DNA of 45,428 nt. It comes from CAIYYO01 sp049299895. Lineage in GTDB: Archaea; Altiarchaeota; Altiarchaeia; IMC4; QMZM01. The stretch lies in contig JBAQYF010000022.1 of NCBI GenBank assembly GCA_049299895.1, forward strand, positions 1 through 45,428, given 5' to 3'. This document shows, piece after piece, positions 17,305 to 25,362 of this stretch. The number at the start of each line of letters is the position of its first letter. Within the stretch, counting starts at the first letter, position 1. Under the pieces are notes generated by a model, which saw only the letters and a list, made by a program, of their open reading frames with translations, was not told where the DNA came from and did not search any database. The translations under genes were made by a program, and so were the position numbers.

Positions 17305-17335
17305 CTCTCTTTTTCTTTTCCTTCTTTTACTTTAG
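17305..17335 (+). terminator. T-rich terminator of the Cys-rich protein gene
   Basis: A pyrimidine tract, tctctctttttcttttcc and onward, with several T4-T5 runs starts a few bases after the stop and probably ends transcription of the plus-strand gene. Confidence 0.45.
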
Positions 17336-17754
17336 CCTCGGCTTTATAATATGTTTTTATACGCCTCCGCAAAAATAGATAATATATTTTTATTCTTTAT
17401 CGTAATACCCCGCTGCTTGCAGCGGGGTTATTTACTGCGGGTATGCGAGGAGAGATACTGGGTATCCAAGACAAAGGCAATGTACTGCGATTTGCCTTGC
17501 AGGGCGCAGGAAGCGTATTAAAGGCATTCAACTGCTCTTAGATCAATTGCACGTTCATTGCGCGCTGCATTGATGCTTTTAAAAACAATTGCTCCTGCCG
17601 GATATTTGTTACTGGGCCTGCGGGAACTTATGTGCAAACGGTATGCTTGGCAACAGCACAATCGGTCCGCACTCTTCAGTCATATTTCGATTGTCCTTAT
17701 GCTGCTGCATTATACTGGCAGAAATGATCCTCATTATTATCTGATTCGGTGTCC
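17336..17754. other. Unassigned 420-bp region between convergent genes
   Basis: No convincing gene is seen. It holds an AT-rich block (17345-17400), a 22-bp palindrome (17407-17428), a 32-codon open frame (17443-17541), and a 7-bp inverted repeat, aaggcaa/ttgcctt, at 17474-17480 and 17492-17498. It may be a remnant of a mobile element or encode a structured RNA; neither is shown. Confidence 0.4.
17407..17428. repeat. 22-bp palindrome (accccgctgc-tt-gcagcggggt)
   Basis: Perfect 10-bp arms with a 2-bp centre, flanked by A/T-rich DNA. GC-rich palindromes of this kind occur at ends of small insertion elements and as REP-like repeats. It could also act as a bidirectional terminator between the convergent genes. 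Only one copy is seen in this window. Confidence 0.6.
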
Positions 17755-19968
17755 TTATTCCTCTTTTTCTTTCTTGTCTTTGGATCTTAGCAGTTTGGCC
17801 TGTTTCGGCGACCTTGCAGAGGTTGTCAGGGGGGGACTCGTCTTCAGGGCGGGTGGGATCTCTCTTGACGCCATTTCCATCTCCGGCTGCTGGGCGGTCC
17901 TCATAATGGGCGCCCTGTGTGGTTCCCGATCTTCCTTCGGTTTGCCCGTTTCTTTTGTCGATCCTTTTTCTCCTTCTTTTTTGGCGTCTTTCTTTTTTAC
18001 GTCTACTTCTTCTTCCGCTCCAAAGATGTTCCTCTTATTGACCTTTTCCTTCTTTTCCTCCTGCTCTGCAGAATGCGTGAATCCTATGTCCGACTCATCT
18101 GTTTCCTCTTCTTCGAAAAGCTTTTCTTTCTCGTCCCCTGTCTTTATTATCATCTCCAGGGTGCTTTTTACTTCCATCTTCTCGGTCTTGAAAATGATCT
18201 CGCCTTCGTACGTTTTCTTATCCATATTCGGGTCGGCGGCTATTTTTATTTTGACCTGTTTTTCTTCTCCCGGCTTAAGCGAGAAGCTTCTTGTGCTGTA
18301 GGAAAGGTCAAAGCCCGCATCTGAAATACCTTCGTCGTATACTGTGACCCGGAAAAAAGGTATTTTTCCGTCGTTCACTAGGACGACCGTTACAATCGCG
18401 CTTTCTCCAGGAGCTACTTCCACTTCATATGTGGTCGAGTATTTCGGATGCAGTTTCATCTGTACCGTTCTGTCTTTTTTCTGGGGCTCTTTTGTGGAAA
18501 CCGGGGTCTGCATCATGCTTACCCCGCGCACTTCTGTGCCCGTGTTTTGCGGGCTTTTTGCGTTTCTGACATATTCTGTTCCGTCCGGGTTTCTGACTAT
18601 CTCTGTTCCGTCCGCTTTTCTGATAATTTCTGTTCCGTCCTCTTTTTTGATTATCCCTGTGCTCTCCCCAGGCACGACCTCGCTTTCGTATCCGTATCCC
18701 GACTCTTCAGTCTTCTGACTGGCATTTTCATATCCATATGGGGGGAGTATCCTGTTTTCGTCGTATCCGAACATCGAAGAATACTGCGGTTTTTTGCGTT
18801 TCAGGCTGCCGGGCGATATTTCTCCGGCGGTTCTGTATCCCCCGAAGCCGAGTGCTGCACCTTCCGCATCTTTTTCTTTTTTAGCGGCTTCTTCTTCGAC
18901 CGGTGCGTAGCCTCTCATCCCCACGGCGGATCTTGTTTCTTTTGTTTTTCTTCTCTCTCCCGAGAGCGTCGTTTCGGATGCCTGGGCTGCGTGTCCTGTA
19001 AAAGTGACGGGCCCGGTCAGCCTTACGAATTGCAGCGTGTAAGATATGAAGACGCCTATCCAGTCCATTACCCCGAATATCACAAGGGGCGATGCTATCA
19101 ATATAAGAGTCCCGGTGAGGCTTATTATGTCCGATACTTCGAGTATCACTCCCGTGAGGTTCTGGCTGCTGACGCCTATCGTTACGAGCATGAGTGCGTA
19201 GGCCGACGGCAGGAATGCCCAGAAGACCAGTTGTCTTAGGAGTATGTTGCCGATTGTTTTGGTGAGCGGGAAGAGTGTGAGGAATATTGCTATTGGAAAG
19301 AAGATTATGAGGAATATCAGGAAGAAGTATCTTGCGGCAAGCATTATGAATATCCCTGTGGTGATAAGCAAGGAGAGCAGCATGAACGGCATTCCCAGGA
19401 GTACATTGGTCCACATGAAGTCTATTGCCCGGTAATTCAGGTAGTCGACTGCTTTTCTGTATGTGAATCCGACGTCCAGGGGGCCCTGTCCCAGGATGTT
19501 TTTTGTAAGGCTGTTGGATGTGTCGAACAATAGCTGTATCAGATATGTGGATACTGATATCACTACCATCCCCATTATGAGGCTTATCAGCATGGCCTTG
19601 GCCCTGACTCTGCCCTGGGGCGTTCCGGAAAAGAACAGGAGGTATATTCCGGTGATAAGTATGGCCATTACATATAGGGGTTCCAGGATGCTTATGAAGT
19701 ATCGTGAGATGTTGTTTATCTCCGGGCTGCCCGGCTGCGGGTCGTTTAAAAGAAAGTATGGCAGATTATCATATATCTCGTATTTGACGTTGCTTATCTT
19801 CGTCCACACCATCCCCATGAAAACGAGCCTGCCTGCGAGTTCCGAGAGGAATTTGCCTATCGCGTCCGCGGTCGAAGCCAGAAATTCGCCGTATGTTTCG
19901 GGTATGGCGTATGCGCAAGATGAGAGCAGGAGCATTGCGATTATAAGGAAGATCTTTGCCCGGTTCAT
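17755..19968 (-). CDS. VirB2/VirB6-like polytopic membrane protein with long charged tail
   Basis: A 737-aa protein, last gene of the minus operon. It has a signal peptide (1-21), an extracellular segment, and a VirB2/TrbC-like TM hairpin at about 91-150 with signature SGTPQGRVRAK (114-124). A VirB6/TrbL-like multi-TM region (about 190-310) contains AARYFFLIFLIIFFPIAIF. Unlike its four paralogues it then has a tail of about 400 charged residues. This tail carries three DGTEIxR-type repeats (about 445-472), an Ig-like domain with YEVEVAPGES and FSLKPGEEKQVKIK (about 510-610), and a Lys/Glu-rich end. A strong Shine-Dalgarno GGAGGT lies six bases before the ATG at 19968, which overlaps the upstream stop as ATGA. 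It may be the scaffold linking the membrane complex to other parts (inference). Confidence 0.75.
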   Translation of the reverse strand: MNRAKIFLIIAMLLLSSCAYAIPETYGEFLASTADAIGKFLSELAGRLVFMGMVWTKISNVKYEIYDNLPYFLLNDPQPGSPEINNISRYFISILEPLYVMAILITGIYLLFFSGTPQGRVRAKAMLISLIMGMVVISVSTYLIQLLFDTSNSLTKNILGQGPLDVGFTYRKAVDYLNYRAIDFMWTNVLLGMPFMLLSLLITTGIFIMLAARYFFLIFLIIFFPIAIFLTLFPLTKTIGNILLRQLVFWAFLPSAYALMLVTIGVSSQNLTGVILEVSDIISLTGTLILIASPLVIFGVMDWIGVFISYTLQFVRLTGPVTFTGHAAQASETTLSGERRKTKETRSAVGMRGYAPVEEEAAKKEKDAEGAALGFGGYRTAGEISPGSLKRKKPQYSSMFGYDENRILPPYGYENASQKTEESGYGYESEVVPGESTGIIKKEDGTEIIRKADGTEIVRNPDGTEYVRNAKSPQNTGTEVRGVSMMQTPVSTKEPQKKDRTVQMKLHPKYSTTYEVEVAPGESAIVTVVLVNDGKIPFFRVTVYDEGISDAGFDLSYSTRSFSLKPGEEKQVKIKIAADPNMDKKTYEGEIIFKTEKMEVKSTLEMIIKTGDEKEKLFEEEETDESDIGFTHSAEQEEKKEKVNKRNIFGAEEEVDVKKKDAKKEGEKGSTKETGKPKEDREPHRAPIMRTAQQPEMEMASREIPPALKTSPPLTTSARSPKQAKLLRSKDKKEKEE

Positions 19969-21185
19969 TTTTCGACCTCCTCCAGCAAGTGCTCGTATTC
20001 GGTTTCCTCAAGGTCTTCCTCTCGTATCTCTGTCTTTTCCAGATATGATTCCGTCAATGAGATGGGCCGGATAATGATGTAAGACAGCAGGCCCAACGCA
20101 GATATCCAGTTTACTACCCACAGCCCTATCAAAGGCGCCGCTATGAGCAGGAGGAACCCCGTGAGGGCAATGAACGTCCTGACATCGCCCGCGGTCTCCG
20201 GCAGAACAGATGGTATGTGTTCTACGCTGGAATATGCGGCCCATGTGACCAGGAGGATGAGCCCGTCTATTGCCTGGATGTATATCCATACGAACATCTG
20301 GCGCAGCAAGGTGCTTCCTATTCTTTTGGTGGCTATGAACGAGTACAGGAATACGGTGAACGGGAAGAACAATGCCAAAAGGAGGACCATGTAATACCTT
20401 ATGGCAAACATCAGGAGGACTCCGAACGGGAGTAATATCATTACCGCGAGGAAGGGCAGCGCCGACATAGTGTCAAAGAACGCTATTCTCAGGAAATACC
20501 TCGCAAAAAACTCTTTTACTGACATGAACATGTCGGTGCTTATAGGGGAATTGATCTCCGGCATGTTGGGAATACTCATTATGACTGATGTGACGTAATG
20601 GGCCGATTCCAGCAGCACTTCCATTAAAGGCAGGGTGAGAGTGATTATGCCCAGGCCCACTATCAGTTTTATAAGGGTCCCCTTTGCTTTGGCTCTCCCC
20701 GTGGGCGATCCCGAGATGAACAGCAGGTATACGCCCGTTATCATTATTGCGATCGCATAGAACGGTTGCAGTATGTGGATGAAAACGTTCAGCGGCGCAA
20801 GGATCTGTGGTGAACGGAGCAGTGCGGGGGTGCCTTTGAGGGGATTATCCTGGAAGAGGTCCTTTTGGTACATGAAGGGTATGAGCGACTCTCTGAACAG
20901 CTTCATGACGGTGTCTACCTCTCCTGTTACATAGAAATAGAAATCTATCCTGCGGCTTATCTCCATATACAATTTGGAATCGCCTTGGGTAACGTCGCCT
21001 AAAACCTCTTTCAGTTGCGCGTATATGGCGGGGTCCAGGGGCTGGGAGGCTATGTACTCTGCTATCCTGTCACCTGCCGGAGACGTCTGTCCCCAGACTG
21101 TGACTACCGGGAGGAGGAATAATACTATCAGGATAGTTGCTGCTGATTTCTCTCGTCCCGTCTTTGCGTCTTTTTCCTGTTTCAT
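19965..21185 (-). CDS. VirB2/VirB6-like polytopic membrane protein
   Basis: A 406-aa paralogue of its operon neighbours. A hydrophobic signal segment occupies about 14-33 and is followed by an unusually long extracellular part. The VirB2-like hairpin begins near 133, with SGSPTGRAKAK at 158-168. The C-terminal TrbL/VirB6-like region contains FAIRYYMVLLLALFFPFTVF and a following ATKRIGSTLLRQMFVW segment. A short charged C-terminus follows. It overlaps the downstream gene by 4 bp, and the upstream paralogue ends 4 bp before its start, so translation is probably coupled. Family assignment rests on topology and motif pattern, not on a search. Confidence 0.75.
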   Translation of the reverse strand: MKQEKDAKTGREKSAATILIVLFLLPVVTVWGQTSPAGDRIAEYIASQPLDPAIYAQLKEVLGDVTQGDSKLYMEISRRIDFYFYVTGEVDTVMKLFRESLIPFMYQKDLFQDNPLKGTPALLRSPQILAPLNVFIHILQPFYAIAIMITGVYLLFISGSPTGRAKAKGTLIKLIVGLGIITLTLPLMEVLLESAHYVTSVIMSIPNMPEINSPISTDMFMSVKEFFARYFLRIAFFDTMSALPFLAVMILLPFGVLLMFAIRYYMVLLLALFFPFTVFLYSFIATKRIGSTLLRQMFVWIYIQAIDGLILLVTWAAYSSVEHIPSVLPETAGDVRTFIALTGFLLLIAAPLIGLWVVNWISALGLLSYIIIRPISLTESYLEKTEIREEDLEETEYEHLLEEVEK

Positions 21186-21189
21186 GTCT

Positions 21190-22146
21190 CTATATGAACC
21201 CCCTGAAACTCTTGACGAAGAATACCGGGGTGATTATCAGCATGAGTAGGCCTGCTATTTCCATGATGAATCTTAAGTATTCTGTTACAGTGAAACTGGT
21301 TATAGAATCCGTGAGGTTGATTCCTATGGCGATAACTATTAGGACTATTGCCATTGCCACCTGCGTGAGCGTCCATAGTATTGTCTGCTCTGCCAGGAGT
21401 TTTCCGATGTTCCTGGTCGGGATGAACGCATACAGCGTTATCGTGAAGGGCAGTACCAATGCCAGGACCGCGACCATGTAAAATCTGAGCTTTAGCAAAA
21501 GAAGAATCCCTTCGAAGATGATATAGGTAGCTATAAGTATGGGAATTCCTCCGCGTTCGTCTCCCATTGAGTAGTCTTCCGCGCGGTGGGACATAATGAA
21601 CGTCCCCTTTTGTATCATGTAATCTGCGGCGTGTATGAACGGGCCTTCGGTGTCCACCGGTGCAAGAGACAATACCAGCAGGCTGATCGACTTGGATATT
21701 GAAAAGAAAAGCATCAGTATGTGAGGCGATGCGGTAATCAATCCTATTGCGAAAATCGCTATCCAAAGAGAGTTCTTCGCTTTGGCTCTTCCGGCGGGCG
21801 TTCCGGAAAAGAACATAAGATAGATCCCTATCACTATTATGATAGTGACATACAACGGCTGCAGCAGGGATATAAAATAATCCATTAATCGCTGGGTATC
21901 CTGCTGGTATAACGTGGGATTGTCCAGTATGAGGCCGTTGATGTTACGCAATGAATCGATCCTTTCCAAAACAAGTCTTTCATAATTTGCCGCGGCCTGC
22001 TCCCGGAAATATGCGCCTATTGATTCCTCGTTGAGCGGATGTATGATGGCTGAGGCGGTGTACGACAGGGCGAGTGCTGTCAGCAAGACTGCCGCCATAT
22101 ATACCTTCTTCATTCTCCGCCCTGTTTTTCTTTCTTTCCCTTTCAT
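21190..22146 (-). CDS. VirB2/VirB6-like polytopic membrane protein
   Basis: A 318-aa paralogue. I chose the ATG at 22146 because it overlaps the stop of the preceding gene as ATGA and is closely followed by a signal peptide (KKVYMAAVLLTALALSYTASA). The longer open frame upstream lies antisense-free but inside the preceding gene and reads as Asp/His/Arg-rich non-protein sequence. A second start at residue 12 (22113) is possible. The VirB2-like hairpin carries SGTPAGRAKAK at 114-124; the VirB6-like part contains LKLRFYMVAVLALVLPFTI and IPTRNIGKLLAEQTILW. No cytoplasmic tail of note. Confidence 0.75.
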   Translation of the reverse strand: MKGKERKTGRRMKKVYMAAVLLTALALSYTASAIIHPLNEESIGAYFREQAAANYERLVLERIDSLRNINGLILDNPTLYQQDTQRLMDYFISLLQPLYVTIIIVIGIYLMFFSGTPAGRAKAKNSLWIAIFAIGLITASPHILMLFFSISKSISLLVLSLAPVDTEGPFIHAADYMIQKGTFIMSHRAEDYSMGDERGGIPILIATYIIFEGILLLLKLRFYMVAVLALVLPFTITLYAFIPTRNIGKLLAEQTILWTLTQVAMAIVLIVIAIGINLTDSITSFTVTEYLRFIMEIAGLLMLIITPVFFVKSFRGFI

Positions 22147-23063
22147 GGAAGGAACCTTTTTATCATCGACAAAAGTATTATCGGAGACACGATGGATGCG
22201 ATGAACGCAGTTATCCCAAGTATGGTCTTCAGATCCCCGGTTATCCCCAGGAGCTTCACCCCTATCGAGGAGGTGGCTATGATAAGCGTTATTGCCACCT
22301 GGACGAACGTCCACAGGATCGTCTGCTCGATTATGACCCGGCCCATGTTCCGCAATTCGGGTATCGTATAGAAGAATATGCCTATGGGGAAGATCATTGT
22401 GAAAAAGAGCAGGACAACGTATCTTAGGGCGAGCATGGTGATCAGGCCGAATGTTAATGTGAATATCATAACCATGAAGGTTAAGCCCCCGTCGAAAGAA
22501 GTGATCGTTGCGGCTGAGAAGAATCTTACCAGGTCGTTGATCGTGTCCAGGAACAATGATCCCATTTCCACTTTTCCTGCGTCTATTATCCCAGTGCACA
22601 ATTCGGATGAGGCGTTGAACAAGACCATCAGTATCTGGTAGGACAGCGATATTGCGACAATGCTTGCTATCAGAATGGGAAGCATGCTCTTTGCCCTGGT
22701 GCGTCCAGTGGGCGATCCCGACAGGAATATGAGGTATACGCAGACGAACAGGAAGGCGGTTACGTAGATGGGTTCGAGTATTATTATGAAATATCTTATG
22801 GTCTGGTATATCATCTTGTAGGTCAGGGGGGGATTTATAAGCACCATGCCTTCAAGGTTTTCATACATCTCCAGCAGGCCTGAATCAGTCTGCTTACCAT
22901 TGAAGCTGCCGTATAGGAGATAGTATACTATCTGTATGTAGGTCCCCCTAAACTCGAGATTGACCGTCTCCCTCTGGGTAGACGATTCGCCGAACCATGC
23001 CCAGGACACGCCGGACAAGAGTAGAGCCAAGAGACCCATTAGCGCAATGCTTTCTTTTTTCAT
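22143..23063 (-). CDS. VirB2/VirB6-like polytopic membrane protein
   Basis: A 306-aa paralogue with a signal peptide (1 to about 22), an extracellular part of about 65 residues, a VirB2-like hairpin with SGSPTGRTRAK (115-125), and a TrbL/VirB6-like region containing LALRYVVLLFFTMIFPIGIF and RNMGRVIIEQTILWTFVQV. The motif order and spacing match the other four proteins of the operon, so the family arose by tandem duplication. Its start follows the upstream gene by 24 bp; its stop overlaps the next ATG. Confidence 0.75.
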   Translation of the reverse strand: MKKESIALMGLLALLLSGVSWAWFGESSTQRETVNLEFRGTYIQIVYYLLYGSFNGKQTDSGLLEMYENLEGMVLINPPLTYKMIYQTIRYFIIILEPIYVTAFLFVCVYLIFLSGSPTGRTRAKSMLPILIASIVAISLSYQILMVLFNASSELCTGIIDAGKVEMGSLFLDTINDLVRFFSAATITSFDGGLTFMVMIFTLTFGLITMLALRYVVLLFFTMIFPIGIFFYTIPELRNMGRVIIEQTILWTFVQVAITLIIATSSIGVKLLGITGDLKTILGITAFIASIVSPIILLSMIKRFLP

Positions 23064-23087
23064 GCTTTTTCTCTAATGATAATTATG

Positions 23088-24020
23088 TTAACCGGGTAAA
23101 AAATCCCCGAAAAACAAGACCGTAGCAACCGGTATCACTACCAGCGCGATGAGCGCTCCCAGGTCCAGGAGTATCAATACCTCCTGTACGAGGAAAGGCG
23201 CAAATATTGAAACTATAGTGACAACCGAAACAAGGGCTATTGCCTCTATGACCTGCAGGAATATCCAGATAAGCGTCTGCTCCATCAGTCTTTTACCTAT
23301 TCTCCTCGTGGGAAGGAACAGGTAGAGGAAAAGAGTAAGCGGAAAGATCATCACAAAAAGAGATATCACAAGATACCTTGCTATGACCACCATAAGAAGG
23401 CTCGCAACTATCAGCAGGGATATGAAGAGGAACGGTGCCGAGCCTTCTCCCGAGTACCAGGTGAGCCTGTCGAATTGGGACATAAAATAGTTTATCGGGT
23501 TGATCTCCTTGTTATCCGGGAGCAGGATCCCCATGGCGTTCCTCGGTCCCTGTGAAATTATCCCTATGAACAGTTGCTCGGAGATATAGAAGAAGATGTT
23601 GAGTATGTGGGGCGAAAGCATCACGAGGAGCATTGCGGCGATCACTCCGGGGAGGATTGCCTTAATCCGCGATCTGATGGAGGGAGACCCGGAGAAGAAT
23701 ATCATGTATACGCCGCTTGCAACCGTCGCAAGTACGAAAACAGGGCCCAGCAGGGCTATGAAATATTTGGTTATGCTCAAAACGCCCGGGCTCATGGGGT
23801 TCGGGTTCAGAAGCAATAGATTGATAAAATGCCTCTGGCATATGGCCATCAGGTCATACACAAGACCGTCTCCGAGCCTCTTGAAGTCCTTTTTCAGGAG
23901 GAAATCCATCAGCTCGTTCACGGCTGCGGATTCGCCGGAAAAGGCGTGGGCGCTGGAGGCAATCAACATAACGGCCATCCAGCATGCCGCCCCTGTGAGG
24001 GTCCTTGTTTTGATCTGCAT
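23088..24020 (-). CDS. VirB2/VirB6-like polytopic membrane protein
   Basis: A 310-aa paralogue, first of the five in transcription order. It has a signal peptide (1-26, ending SSAHA), an extracellular part, and a VirB2-like hairpin with a more divergent signature SGSPSIRSRIK (110-120). The VirB6-like region contains VIARYLVISLFVMIFPLTLF and PTRRIGKRLMEQTLIWIFLQV. A GAGGAT stretch precedes the ATG. The gap to the preceding Ig/Cys-module gene is 19 bp, so it is clearly in the same operon. Confidence 0.75.
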   Translation of the reverse strand: MQIKTRTLTGAACWMAVMLIASSAHAFSGESAAVNELMDFLLKKDFKRLGDGLVYDLMAICQRHFINLLLLNPNPMSPGVLSITKYFIALLGPVFVLATVASGVYMIFFSGSPSIRSRIKAILPGVIAAMLLVMLSPHILNIFFYISEQLFIGIISQGPRNAMGILLPDNKEINPINYFMSQFDRLTWYSGEGSAPFLFISLLIVASLLMVVIARYLVISLFVMIFPLTLFLYLFLPTRRIGKRLMEQTLIWIFLQVIEAIALVSVVTIVSIFAPFLVQEVLILLDLGALIALVVIPVATVLFFGDFLPG

Positions 24021-24039
24021 GTATTATATCCTCTTTTTT

Positions 24040-25362
24040 TTATCTGTTCCGTATGAAGCGCCAATAGACAAAGAATATCCCCGCCACCAGTAATAACAGC
24101 AGGAAATATTTGGCGTCGTCCCCGTTGGCGCAGTCCGTGTCTTCGGCGTTCCTGCAGTCGGGGTCGCATCTCCCGTCTTTGACTTTGTCGCATATCCCGT
24201 CCTGGGAACCGGATATACAGTCCTGAGGGCAATTTGCATACGTCTCGACCCCGAGGTCGCACTTTCCGTCGCGGTTGCATACGCAGTCCGTGTCCTCAAG
24301 CCACTTGCAGTCGGGGTCGCATCTCCCGTCTTTGACTTTGTCGCATATGCCGTCTTTGGAACCTGTCGGGCAGTCGCCGGGGCAGTTTAGATAATCCTCG
24401 CTGGTATAACATATTCCGTCGCCGTTGCAAACGGGCTTTACCTGAACTGTTGCTTTGGCGCTTACTACGAATCCAGAGGAATCGGAAACGCTGAGCGTAA
24501 TAGCATTCGTGCCGTTCGCTCCCTTCGACAGATTGTCATAATAGAACGCCTTTTCACTGCTTATCTGACCGTCGATATCCGAAACCCAACTGTAAACGTA
24601 TGGCGCCTTTCCCCCGGACACTGAAGAATCGAATTGAAGCATGTAACCCTCTTTTGTTATCTGCCCGTTCTTGGGCTTATTAATCGACACCTTCAAAGGC
24701 AGGATAACGGCCTCTTCCGGCTCCTTCACCCAGAGAGTCCGATCAAAGGTCGTATAAGAATTCGCAGCGTCTTTCACTTCCAATCGCACTTTGTGCGTTC
24801 CCCTGGAAACCTTCCTCTCCAGGTATTTGGCGTTTCCTATGACCTTGCCGTCCAGCAGCCATGAATAAGTATACGGAGGGACTCCTCCCTTGACCAGCGC
24901 CTCAAAGGGGATGTTGTCCTCTTCCCTGTAAAGCTGCTCCGGCTTGGGGGATACGATTTTTGCATAGAGCGCGCCGGCCTTGATCGTTATGTTCTTGCCT
25001 GCCTTCCATATCCCTCCCGAGCCGTCGGTATACATGAATTCTATCATGTGCGTGCCCACGGAAAGATTGCTCCTGTAGATCGAAAGCCCGCTCCCGACAA
25101 GGCCGTCCCTGCTGGAATACCATGCGTAAGAACACGTGCTGCCGCAGGTGTCCTGGCCGGTGAATATCCCTGCGAAGTTTATTGCGGTCCCCTCGGTAAA
25201 CTCCGTATCGCCCGGCAGCAATATCTTTGCCCTGGGTGAGAGGTCTATTACTACTGTTTCGTTTCCTGCCTGGCTTCCTCCGCATCCGGAGCACTGAGCA
25301 TGTGCCGGGCAGATCAATGCGGCTATGACTAACATCCCAAAAATGATTTTTTTATTTTTCAT
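24040..25362 (-). CDS. Ig/PKD-like surface protein with Cys modules and C-terminal membrane anchor
   Basis: A 440-aa predicted extracellular protein. It has a signal peptide (1-22), a small Cys cluster (CSGCGG), three beta-sandwich PKD/Ig-like domains (about 40-128, 132-212, 222-308), then repeated Cys modules of the CNGDGICYTSEDYLNCPGDC type (about 312-412). One C-terminal TM helix (about 419-436) and a basic end anchor it. The ICDKVKDGRCDPDC segment occurs twice, with the underlying DNA identical over 43 bp, and a close version occurs in the plus-operon protein at 36994-37944. The ATG overlaps the stop of the giant upstream gene as ATGA. Confidence 0.8.
   Translation of the reverse strand: MKNKKIIFGMLVIAALICPAHAQCSGCGGSQAGNETVVIDLSPRAKILLPGDTEFTEGTAINFAGIFTGQDTCGSTCSYAWYSSRDGLVGSGLSIYRSNLSVGTHMIEFMYTDGSGGIWKAGKNITIKAGALYAKIVSPKPEQLYREEDNIPFEALVKGGVPPYTYSWLLDGKVIGNAKYLERKVSRGTHKVRLEVKDAANSYTTFDRTLWVKEPEEAVILPLKVSINKPKNGQITKEGYMLQFDSSVSGGKAPYVYSWVSDIDGQISSEKAFYYDNLSKGANGTNAITLSVSDSSGFVVSAKATVQVKPVCNGDGICYTSEDYLNCPGDCPTGSKDGICDKVKDGRCDPDCKWLEDTDCVCNRDGKCDLGVETYANCPQDCISGSQDGICDKVKDGRCDPDCRNAEDTDCANGDDAKYFLLLLLVAGIFFVYWRFIRNR
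24153..24195. repeat. 43-bp direct repeat, copy 1 (copy 2 at 24306-24348)
   Basis: The 43 bases beginning tgcagtcggggtcgcatctc are identical in both copies, offset by 153 bp (51 codons), and encode the repeated Cys module of the surrounding gene. Identity at synonymous sites indicates a recent duplication or gene conversion. Confidence 0.85.
24306..24348. repeat. 43-bp direct repeat, copy 2 (copy 1 at 24153-24195)
   Basis: Second identical copy of the module-coding repeat inside the same gene, in the same frame. Confidence 0.85.

Noticed and set aside
22147..22599. N-terminal extension of the membrane protein gene that ends at 21190
   Set aside because: The extension lies inside the preceding paralogue and reads as His/Asp/Arg-rich sequence. 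The ATGA overlap and signal peptide favour a start at 22146.
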